Source: Maribacter sp.
GTDB taxonomy: Bacteria; Bacteroidota; Bacteroidia; Flavobacteriales; Flavobacteriaceae
Direction: 5' to 3'
DNA length: 5,062 bases
NCBI GenBank assembly: GCA_003232155.1
Contig: QILY01000121.1
Coordinates: 1-5,062 of the forward strand
Below are positions 1-5,062 of the stretch, piece after piece. A program made the position numbers and the translations under genes. The notes below the pieces were generated by a model. It was given only the letters and a program-made list of their open reading frames with translations, had not been told where the DNA came from and did no database searches. The first letter of the stretch is position 1; every line of letters begins with the position of its first letter.

Positions 1-596
1 ATCAGTTCGATAAAGACACTTGCCCTTACCCCTTCCGACTCAAAATGATAAGTTTTTGATTTTTTGTTTTCTAAGACATCGGTTATCCTATTCTGTAGAA
101 AAGTTCGTAACCCGTCATGGGTGCAATCCTCTAATGAAGCTGAATCTGCGTCATAATAAAAGCTTTTTCCCAAAGTAATTCCATCAATATCAGAATTCAA
201 AGCTGTTACTGTCGCGATGATATGTTCGCCACGTTTTGAAATACATTTCTGTAGTATATCAAGTGCGGAAGGTCCTTCAGAAATAGGGGAAATCAATACA
301 TCAATAATACCATTGCACCCCAAGCCTGCCCCAATTTCTTTTTCTTTGGAAGTATCGTAGGTAACTATGCTTGGTTGCTGTTTTAAAATGGCGATTTGCG
401 AGCGTTGTAGTGCATCGCCTTCTAGGCATCCCCCACTAATTCCGCCCTCAAAAACACCTGATTCAAAAACGAGCATTCGTGCTCCCTCCCTTCGATAAGA
501 TGATTCTTCAACACGAACCACCTGTGCTATAGCACATTTCTCGTTTGAACTTTTGTAGGAGTTATAGAGTTGAACAATCGATTTTATTTCTTTCAT
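1..596 (-). CDS. XdhC/CoxI-family molybdoenzyme maturation protein (N-terminal part, cut by window edge)
   Basis: This frame was read from the reverse complement and gives 198 complete codons before running off the left edge with no stop. The start is the ATG at 596-594. An in-frame TAG two codons upstream (602-600) rules out an earlier start. Visible motifs fit the N-terminal XdhC_CoxI domain: SSYRREGARML (about residues 32-42), GGISGGCLEGD (51-61, with Cys57) and GAGLGCNGIIDVLI (89-102, with Cys94). XdhC-family proteins are cytoplasmic. They bind Moco, promote its sulfuration and insert it into xanthine-dehydrogenase or CO-dehydrogenase-type enzymes. Members are usually about 250-380 residues and carry a C-terminal Rossmann-like XdhC domain, which would lie outside the window. 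The gene is divergent from moaA across a 90-bp spacer, so a shared control region is possible. The family call is firm, but the client enzyme cannot be told from here. Confidence 0.9.
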   Translation of the reverse strand, partial: MKEIKSIVQLYNSYKSSNEKCAIAQVVRVEESSYRREGARMLVFESGVFEGGISGGCLEGDALQRSQIAILKQQPSIVTYDTSKEKEIGAGLGCNGIIDVLISPISEGPSALDILQKCISKRGEHIIATVTALNSDIDGITLGKSFYYDADSASLEDCTHDGLRTFLQNRITDVLENKKSKTYHFESEGVRASVFIEL

Positions 597-686
597 TTTC
601 TAAAGAGGTCTTTTTCTTTTCCGCAATAACACCTCTAATATATCGAAAAATAGCTATATTGAATATTCTAATTGCTAGGGAATAAT
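597..686. promoter_or_regulatory. Divergent spacer between the XdhC-family gene and moaA
   Basis: This AT-rich 90-bp spacer must hold the start signals of both divergent genes unless they are transcribed from further away. I see a 6-bp inverted pair AGAGGT (604-609) / ACCTCT (631-636), a second pair AATATA (637-642) / TATATT (655-660), and the 8-bp palindrome GAATATTC (661-668). All are short enough to arise by chance in such AT-rich DNA. No good match to the Bacteroidota promoter (TTTG near -33, TAnnTTTG near -7) stands out. The nearest on the minus strand is TATTTTTC (652-645). The promoter role is inferred from gene orientation, not from a clear motif. Confidence 0.35.
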
Positions 687-1653
687 ATGAAGGATTCGAT
701 TGATAGAACTATAGATTATGTCCGCATTGCGGTAACTGACCGGTGCAATTTACGCTGCTTTTATTGTATGCCTGCGGAAGGTATGCCGTACGAGCCAAAA
801 GCACATCTGTTAAGTTATGAGGAAATTACCCGCTTGCTTCGGGTTTTGGGAGGATTGGGTTTTCAGAAAGTTCGCTTTACCGGTGGGGAACCTTTTCTTC
901 GTAAAGATTTTATGCAGCTTTTAGAAAATGCGGCTGGGTTAGATTATTATAAATCCATCCATATTACTTCCAACGGAACACTTTTACAAAAACATATTCC
1001 GAAATTGAAGGAATTGGGCATTACCAAAATCAATCTCAGCATTGATTCTCTAAACAAAGAACGTTTTCATAAAATTACGCGGCGTGATGATTTTGAAAAA
1101 GTGATGCAGACCTTTCATATACTGGTCGATAATGGGTTTAAAATCAAACTCAATGCTGTAATTATGAAAGGTATTAATACGCAAGATATAATTCCCCTTG
1201 CGGAACTTGCGAAAGATTATCCGATTGATGTTCGGTTTATCGAAGAAATGCCTTTTAATGGGGGCTATAAAGAAAATGTTGAAATGTATTCGGCCCGCGA
1301 TATTTATGCAGACTTAAAGAAGCAGTACCCCGATTTAAAAAAACTGCCAAGCAAACATGGTGATACCGCAAGTTTACTTTCCGTTCCCGCATACAAAGGA
1401 AATATTGGTGTCATTGCCGCCTTCTCAAGAACGTTCTGTAATACCTGTAATCGATTACGGATCTCCTCCAAAGGGGAAATCAAAAGTTGTTTGTATGATG
1501 ATGGTGTATTCAATATTCGCGATTATATGCGTTCAGGTGTTTCAGATGTTCCGTGAGATTGTCCGTTTAAAACCTAAAGATGGGTTTGAAGCTGAAAAAA
1601 TGCGTAAAGCTCCCACAACTGCAATGCAAAGTATGAGTAGTATTGGTGGCTGA
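687..1653 (+). pseudogene. moaA: moaA, GTP 3',8-cyclase, frameshifted before the C-terminal tail
   Basis: MoaA is a cytoplasmic radical-SAM enzyme that, with MoaC, converts GTP to cyclic pyranopterin phosphate, the first step of Moco synthesis. The first frame encodes 289 residues from ATG 687. A TTG at 672 would add five residues that do not fit the family start, so the ATG is preferred. Residues 20-27 (CNLRCFYC) give the CxxxCxxC radical-SAM cluster, and TGGEPFLR (65-72) binds SAM. CNTC plus Cys268 (Cys251, Cys254, Cys268; CxxCx13C) form the second cluster. The frame stops at TGA 1554-1556. From 1549 the +1 frame continues with FREIVRLK, KDGFEAEK and a final SIGG, stop at 1651-1653. That is the expected MoaA C-terminus, whose Gly-Gly end is needed for catalysis in studied homologues. 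Rejoining the frames gives about 322-327 residues, a normal length. The cause could be a true mutation, a sequencing error or, less likely, recoding. Confidence 0.88.
1532..1556 (+). other. Frameshift site in moaA on a 9-bp tandem repeat
   Basis: Two near-identical units sit side by side here: TTCAGGTGTT (1532-1541) and TTCAGATGTT (1541-1550). They match at 9 of 10 positions with a 9-bp period. The first frame reads SGVSDVP and then TGA (1554-1556). The +1 frame reads QMFREIVRLK through the same bases. Compared with MoaA proteins as I remember them, five residues and two bases appear to be missing between SD and F. That equals 17 bp. It would be explained by a deletion between two copies of CAGATGTT that left a single copy at 1543-1550. 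The repeat and the frame change are seen directly, while the deletion length is inferred. Confidence 0.6.
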
Positions 1654-1720
1654 CTAAACTGTCATGTTGAGCCGACAACCGACTTAAAAATCATAAGAGA
1701 ACACTTGGGAAACAATTCAT
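1654..1720 (+). other. moaA-moeA spacer with a possible repeat remnant
   Basis: This 67-bp same-strand spacer separates the recovered moaA stop from the moeA ATG. No strong terminator is visible, so co-transcription of moaA and moeA is plausible. The stretch TGTCATGTTGAGC (1660-1672) followed by CGACAACCGACTT resembles the start of dispersed intergenic repeats of the TGTCATnnTGAGCG type that I recall from Bacteroidota genomes. The resemblance is from memory and covers only about 13 bases. There is no clear Shine-Dalgarno sequence ahead of moeA. Confidence 0.3.
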
Positions 1721-2935
1721 ATGAACAATACCTTCATCCCTTACGAACAAGCCCTTTCCATTTTAGAAGAGCATAAAGGCAATTTTCCGATAGAAAGTAA
1801 AAATATAGAAGATTGCATTGGCGCTTACCTAGCCGAAGATTTAATTGCAGACCGCGATTTTCCACCTTTCGACAGAGTAACCATGGACGGTATTGCGATT
1901 GTTCATGCCACTTTTAAAACGGGGCAACGAAAATTTAAAATTGAGGCTACAGCGGCCGCAGGCACACCTCAAAAAATATTAAAAGACACCTCGAGTTGTA
2001 TTGAGGTAATGACCGGAGCCATTATGCCCATGAGTGTGGATACGGTCATTCGTTATGAAGATTTAAAGATTGTATCTGATACCGCTACAATTAATCTAGA
2101 TACACTGAGCTACAAACAAAATGTACATTTTAAAGGGATTGATATTTCAAAAGGAACAATTATCGCGCCCAAAGGAAAACGATTGTCAAGTGCAGAAATC
2201 AATATCGCTGCCTCGGTCGGGAAGGCTTTTCTTAAAGTTAGGCAACTGCCCAAAGTGGTTATTTTTTCTACAGGAGATGAATTGGTTCCTGTACATCAAA
2301 CGCCTGAACTTCATCAAATTAGAAGGTCTAATATCTACGGAATTCAAGCAACTCTAAAAGAATGGGGCATTTCTTCCGACCTTCAACATTTGGCAGACGA
2401 CAAGGCCGAAATGGAAGAAACCATTTCGAGATTATTAGAAGAATACGACCTCTTTATTTTTACTGGGGGCGTCTCAAAAGGAAAGTTCGATTACTTGCCC
2501 GATGTGTTAGAAACCCTTCACATCAAAAAACACTTTCATAAAATACAGCAACGCCCCGGTAAGCCTTTTTGGTTTGGCACCAACACTGCGGGAAAAAAGG
2601 TTTTTGCCCTTCCGGGAAACCCTGTTTCTTCATTTGTATGTGTGTATGTGTATTTACAATTTTGGTTGCAAAAATCTTTGGGCATTGAGCAAGAACAATT
2701 ATTCGTGACCCTTAAAAACGATGTACAGTTCAATCCTGATTTGGTTTATTTCTTAGAAGCAACTCTAGAAAGCAAACCTAATGGTACACTTGTGGCCGAA
2801 GCCATAAAAGGAAATGGCTCAGGCGATTTCGCAAATCTTGTCAAAACTGACGGGTTTTTAATATTACCGCAAAATAAAAGTCGATTTTTTGCGAATGAAG
2901 TTTACCCTTTTATACCTTATCGGTCAAAATGGTAA
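1721..2935 (+). CDS. moeA: MoeA, molybdopterin molybdenumtransferase
   Basis: MoeA is a cytoplasmic enzyme that inserts molybdate into adenylylated molybdopterin to give Moco, usually with a MogA/MoaB-type adenylyltransferase. The 404-residue product is full length for the family (about 390-410). Motifs appear in the expected order: PPFDRVTMDG (48-57, with Asp56), EVMTGA (95-100), STGDEL (183-188), RSN (202-204), TGGVSKGKFDY (248-258), RPGKPFWFG (278-286), LPGNPVSS (297-304), and GSGDFANL (366-373) in the C-terminal domain. Residues 177-305 form the molybdopterin-binding MoCF-type domain, and the C-terminal MoeA domain IV follows. The TGGVSKG and RPGKP motifs differ slightly from the common SGGVSxG and KPGKP but keep the key Asp257 and Lys281. 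The ATG start matches the family N-terminus. The gene lies 67 bp after moaA on the same strand and is probably in its transcript. I see no sign of decay. Confidence 0.95.
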   Translation: MNNTFIPYEQALSILEEHKGNFPIESKNIEDCIGAYLAEDLIADRDFPPFDRVTMDGIAIVHATFKTGQRKFKIEATAAAGTPQKILKDTSSCIEVMTGAIMPMSVDTVIRYEDLKIVSDTATINLDTLSYKQNVHFKGIDISKGTIIAPKGKRLSSAEINIAASVGKAFLKVRQLPKVVIFSTGDELVPVHQTPELHQIRRSNIYGIQATLKEWGISSDLQHLADDKAEMEETISRLLEEYDLFIFTGGVSKGKFDYLPDVLETLHIKKHFHKIQQRPGKPFWFGTNTAGKKVFALPGNPVSSFVCVYVYLQFWLQKSLGIEQEQLFVTLKNDVQFNPDLVYFLEATLESKPNGTLVAEAIKGNGSGDFANLVKTDGFLILPQNKSRFFANEVYPFIPYRSKW

Positions 2936-3026
2936 TTTTCCTCAATAAAAAATCACAAAGACAGGCTGTTATAAAACGAAGTTCGCACCCATAAAAAAAG
3001 GGCAACGGAAAATTTTGTTGTTAATT
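2936..3026. other. Convergent spacer between moeA and the TSUP gene
   Basis: Two transcription units run toward each other across these 91 bp, so a bidirectional terminator would be expected. I do not find a strong GC-rich hairpin with a T-tract. The candidates are weak. One is an imperfect stem CAAC...GTTG (3003-3020) that needs G-T wobble pairs around AAAATTTT. Another is the tiny CGAAGTTCG (2977-2985). A run of seven A (2993-2999) could serve as a U-tract for minus-strand transcripts. Termination here is inferred from layout only. Confidence 0.25.
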
Positions 3027-3806
3027 TCAAAACTCCAATTGCAATCCATTAATCAGCAGAACACGAATACCTACAATAAGAACTAAAATAGCAGTAACCG
3101 CTTTTATTCCGTTACCTGTAAGTTTACTTAGGCTTAGTCGAATTCCTATTTGACCTCCAATAAATACGGCGACTATCAAACCAATAGCCTCTACCCAAGG
3201 AAGTTCAAAAGTACCTTTGGTCAACAAACCTCCAATACCTGAAACAGAATTCACCAAAATAAAAAAACTTGCCAGTGCAGCAATTTTTATCGATTTATCC
3301 CATTTCATATGATTGAGAACGGGCGCTAAGAAAATACCTCCACCAATGCCCACTATTCCTGATAGAAGTCCGATTCCTGCTCCTAATAAATACGTTATAT
3401 AGGGCGGGTAATTAGGATTCACTTCATCCGATTTTTTAAGTTGTACCGTCTGAAACATCAATGCCAAAGCAGAAATTATCAAAGCACCTCCGAGGATTAT
3501 AAAGAATGTATTTTCTTGAAGGCGAAACCGGGCCCCAATAAAGGCCAATGGAATACTGGTCAGCACAAAAGGAAGGCATTTTTTAAAATTAAGGTGTCCG
3601 TTTTTAAAATACAGATAACTACTGCCCGAGACTACGACCAGATTACAAACCAAGGCCATACTACGGATGGCAAAAAAACTCACGAACACCAATGTCAACA
3701 AGGCCAAATAACTAGACCCCCCACCAAAACCTATCGAAGAATACAAGGTTGCAATGACTAAAAAGCCACCCATTAACAATAAAAGCTCGGGAATGGTTAA
3801 GAGCAT
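3027..3806 (-). CDS. TSUP family (TauE/SafE-type) membrane transporter
   Basis: This 259-residue, very hydrophobic protein has the duplicated TSUP architecture. The glycine-rich signature occurs in each half, as SIGFGGGSSYLAL (24-36) and GIVGIGGGIFLAPVL (150-164). Hydrophobic stretches suggest about eight membrane segments: roughly 7-23, 34-47, 51-66, 78-92, 99-118, 137-164, 174-195 and 205-223/234-252. A short polar loop (119-135) joins the halves. TSUP proteins move small anions or sulfur compounds such as sulfite, sulfoacetate or thiosulfate across the inner membrane. The substrate cannot be read from the sequence. The ATG (3806-3804) lies inside the last codons of moeB with a 10-bp overlap, so translation is probably coupled. 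That pairing suggests a role in sulfur or oxyanion supply for cofactor synthesis, which is inference. The length is normal for the family. Confidence 0.88.
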   Translation of the reverse strand: MLLTIPELLLLMGGFLVIATLYSSIGFGGGSSYLALLTLVFVSFFAIRSMALVCNLVVVSGSSYLYFKNGHLNFKKCLPFVLTSIPLAFIGARFRLQENTFFIILGGALIISALALMFQTVQLKKSDEVNPNYPPYITYLLGAGIGLLSGIVGIGGGIFLAPVLNHMKWDKSIKIAALASFFILVNSVSGIGGLLTKGTFELPWVEAIGLIVAVFIGGQIGIRLSLSKLTGNGIKAVTAILVLIVGIRVLLINGLQLEF

Positions 3807-4864
3807 GTAGCCAAATACTGGTTTAGACCTCCTAAAATACTAAAAAATGTGGCTTCTGGAAATACTGACTGTAATTGTTTGAGAGCAATTTCACTTCGCT
3901 TTCCCGATTGGCACAACAAATAAACTGGATTTGAAAAATTGATTTTATCCAAACTACTTTCTAATTCGCTCAATGGGATATGAATACTATCGGGAAGATG
4001 GCAGTCTCCAAACTCTTCAATCGTTCGTACATCAACAATTTGTGCCTTCAAGGACATCAATTCATGCAAGTCATCTACTGAGACAGTAGGAACTATTTCA
4101 CAAGGGTCATTCCATTCATAAAAATCCTGTAATTTGGTTATCGCCAAATTATCAGGTTGCAATTTGAATTTTATTTTTTGATAGGATTGGTCGAGTCCAT
4201 TGAAAAGCAATAGTTTTCCTGATAGCACCTCTCCTACTCCTGTAATGACTTTAACGGTTTCTAAAGCTTGAAGATTTCCAATAATTCCTGGGATGATTCC
4301 TAAAACCCCGTGTTCATTACAATTGGGCACTTCATTCTCTTTCGGCATACTAGAAAATAGACAACGATAGGTTGGTCCGTTCTTATAATTAAAAACACTT
4401 ACTTGTCCTTCATAACCATGTAACGCTCCGTATACAAAAGGTTTTTTGAGCATTACACAAGCATCATTCACCAAATATCGCGTAGGAAAATTATCGGACG
4501 CATCGACGACCACATCATAATCCCCAATAATTCCGAGTGCATTTTCAGTACTTAAAAAAGACTCATAACCAATCAAGGTCGTATCTGGATTTTGGGTTTT
4601 CAACTTTTTCAAAGCTATCGCAATTTTTGAATAGCCGACATCCTCTTGGCTATATAACACTTGCCTATGCAGGTTGGTGACTGAAACAATATCGTTATCC
4701 ACAATACCAATTTTGCCAACACCCATTGCGTTTAAATAAGTTAAGACAGGAACACCAAGTCCACCAGCACCAATCACTAAGACTTTTGCCTTAGCAAGCT
4801 TTTTTTGACCTTCTGGGCCAAAACCCTTTAAGGTGGTTTGTCTTATGTAGCGTTCTTGGTTCAT
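3797..4864 (-). CDS. moeB: MoeB/HesA-type adenylyltransferase with C-terminal rhodanese domain
   Basis: The 355-residue protein joins an E1-like ThiF/MoeB domain (1-235) to a rhodanese domain (about 260-353). MoeB adenylates the C-terminal Gly-Gly of MoaD (or ThiS), and in fused forms the rhodanese passes sulfur to make the thiocarboxylate. ATP binding is shown by GAGGLG (32-37), by DND...NLHRQ (56-68) and by DASDNFPTR (121-129). The candidate catalytic cysteine is Cys182 in PNCNEHGVLG. The rhodanese loop CQSGKRS (318-324) has active-site Cys318, and DVRTIEEF (278-285) is the usual structural motif. Only one cysteine of each usual zinc CxxC pair remains (TYRC, Cys168; DPCEIV, Cys255). The start MNQERYIRQ at 4864-4862 matches the family. 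An open frame continues 36 codons upstream, but that stretch mostly crosses the repeat element and looks non-coding. The stop overlaps the TSUP start by 10 bp. A role in thiamine synthesis instead of Moco is possible, but the neighbours favour Moco. Confidence 0.9.
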   Translation of the reverse strand: MNQERYIRQTTLKGFGPEGQKKLAKAKVLVIGAGGLGVPVLTYLNAMGVGKIGIVDNDIVSVTNLHRQVLYSQEDVGYSKIAIALKKLKTQNPDTTLIGYESFLSTENALGIIGDYDVVVDASDNFPTRYLVNDACVMLKKPFVYGALHGYEGQVSVFNYKNGPTYRCLFSSMPKENEVPNCNEHGVLGIIPGIIGNLQALETVKVITGVGEVLSGKLLLFNGLDQSYQKIKFKLQPDNLAITKLQDFYEWNDPCEIVPTVSVDDLHELMSLKAQIVDVRTIEEFGDCHLPDSIHIPLSELESSLDKINFSNPVYLLCQSGKRSEIALKQLQSVFPEATFFSILGGLNQYLATCS

Positions 4865-4881
4865 AGGTCTAATATAGTAAA

Positions 4882-4895
4882 AAAGCTCAAAGCTC
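4882..4895. repeat. 7-bp tandem duplication AAAGCTC at the edge of the palindromic element
   Basis: AAAGCTC occurs twice in direct tandem (4882-4888 and 4889-4895) at the left boundary of the inverted-repeat element, within the moeB leader. It may be chance or a trace of element insertion. The right flank that would show a target-site duplication lies outside the window. Confidence 0.4.
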
Positions 4896-4918
4896 CTCCC
4901 TTTAGAAAAAGGGAGGTG
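4895..4918. repeat. Left outer arm and hairpin of the REPIN-like element
   Basis: CCTCCCTTT (4895-4903) pairs perfectly with AAAGGGAGG (4908-4916) around the loop AGAA, a 9-bp stem. Read on the minus strand, as in a moeB transcript, this hairpin is followed by AGCTTTGAGC and then a run of six T (4884-4879 region). The gap between stem and T-run is too long for a classical intrinsic terminator, though partial attenuation is conceivable. Confidence 0.8.
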
Positions 4919-5038
4919 GTTTTTGGCATGGCCAAAAAGCGGAGGGTTTGAACACGCAAACCATGGCTTCAAAAACTCGGGGATTGGGCGAACGGACTTT
5001 GGCTCGGGCTTTCAAACCCTCCGCCCAACAAAGTTGGA

Positions 5039-5062
5039 CACCTCCCTTTTTCTAAAGGGAGG
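5039..5062. repeat. Right outer arm and hairpin of the REPIN-like element
   Basis: CCTCCCTTT (5041-5049) pairs perfectly with AAAGGGAGG (5054-5062) around the loop TTCT. The whole arm is the exact reverse complement of 4895-4918. It ends at the last base of the window, so whether the symmetry extends further is unknown. Confidence 0.8.

Larger units (their letters stand above)
4895..5062. repeat. REPIN-like nested inverted repeat upstream of moeB
   Basis: This 168-bp element is built symmetrically. The outer arms (4895-4918 and 5039-5062) are perfect 24-bp reverse complements, and each is itself a hairpin. Inner arms GCGGAGGGTTTGAA (4939-4952) and TTCAAACCCTCCGC (5011-5024) are perfect 14-bp reverse complements. 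Between outer and inner arms each side holds another short hairpin: TTTTTGGC-ATG-GCCAAAAA (4920-4938) on the left and CCAAC-AAA-GTTGG (5025-5037) on the right. The 58-bp centre (4953-5010) is not symmetric. Two REP-like units facing each other around a spacer is the layout of a REPIN, a non-autonomous element mobilised by RAYT (Y1-type) transposases. No transposase is present here. The element ends 30 bp before the moeB ATG, so any moeB transcript starting upstream would carry these hairpins in its leader. Confidence 0.85.

Noticed and set aside
672..686. TTG start adding five residues to MoaA
   Set aside because: The ATG at 687 places the protein start at the usual distance from the first cysteine cluster, and the upstream MLGNN has no family support.
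1357..1548. The upstream part of the +1 open frame within moaA as a separate gene
   Set aside because: It is the shifted reading of conserved MoaA codons. Only its 3' part from about 1549 encodes meaningful sequence, the MoaA tail.
2536..2733. A 65-codon open frame on the minus strand opposite moeA
   Set aside because: It lies opposite the conserved RPGKP and LPGNP motifs of MoeA and has no features of its own.
3441..3761. A 106-codon open frame on the plus strand opposite the TSUP gene
   Set aside because: It is antisense to a well-supported transporter gene, and its translation is rich in Gln, Lys and Thr with no recognisable motif. It is a reading shadow.
4879..4918. Intrinsic terminator upstream of moeB
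   Set aside because: The 9-bp stem is separated from the T-run by about ten bases, unlike a classical terminator, and it would block the gene directly downstream.
4865..4972. A 36-residue N-terminal extension of MoeB beginning MKPWFACSNPP
   Set aside because: The extension is encoded mostly by the palindromic repeat, has no resemblance to MoeB N-termini, and the ATG at 4864 gives the expected MNQERYIRQ start.
4895..5062. CRISPR array or transfer RNA in the hairpin-rich right end
   Set aside because: The repeats are inverted and nested with no regular direct-repeat/spacer units, and no tRNA cloverleaf or CCA end can be drawn.

Overview
The window is a molybdenum-cofactor (Moco) neighbourhood from an AT-rich bacterium. 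It is most likely a marine member of the Flavobacteriaceae (Bacteroidota). The clues are low GC, starts without clear Shine-Dalgarno sequences, a MoeB-rhodanese fusion of the bacteroidete kind, and a GGGAGG/CCTCCC palindromic dispersed repeat of a style I associate with flavobacterial genomes. The genus cannot be fixed from this window.

Layout. At the left edge, on the minus strand, lies the N-terminal part of an XdhC/CoxI-family gene (1-596, cut by the window edge). A 90-bp AT-rich divergent spacer follows, then moaA on the plus strand (687-1653). The moaA reading frame is broken near 1549-1556: the first frame stops at a TGA (1554-1556), and the conserved C-terminal tail ending in Gly-Gly continues in the +1 frame. 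After 67 bp comes moeA (1721-2935). A 91-bp convergent spacer separates it from two minus-strand genes, a TSUP (TauE/SafE-type) membrane transporter (3027-3806) and moeB with a C-terminal rhodanese domain (3797-4864). The TSUP start codon lies inside the end of moeB, a 10-bp overlap. The last 168 bp (4895-5062) form a nested, almost fully symmetric inverted repeat resembling a REPIN, located 30 bp upstream of the moeB start.

How the genes work together. MoaA starts Moco synthesis from GTP. MoeB adenylates the sulfur carrier MoaD so that molybdopterin synthase can be recharged, and its rhodanese domain probably supplies sulfur. MoeA inserts molybdate. XdhC-type proteins hand the finished cofactor, often after sulfuration, to xanthine-dehydrogenase/CO-dehydrogenase-type molybdoenzymes. 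The TSUP protein is a probable anion or sulfur-compound transporter. moaC, moaD, moaE and a mobA-like gene are not in the window and would be expected nearby.

The two points most worth checking are the apparent moaA lesion, which lies on a short tandem repeat and fits a 17-bp slippage deletion, and the REPIN-like element in the moeB leader. I found no evidence of a new defence or other undescribed multi-gene system.
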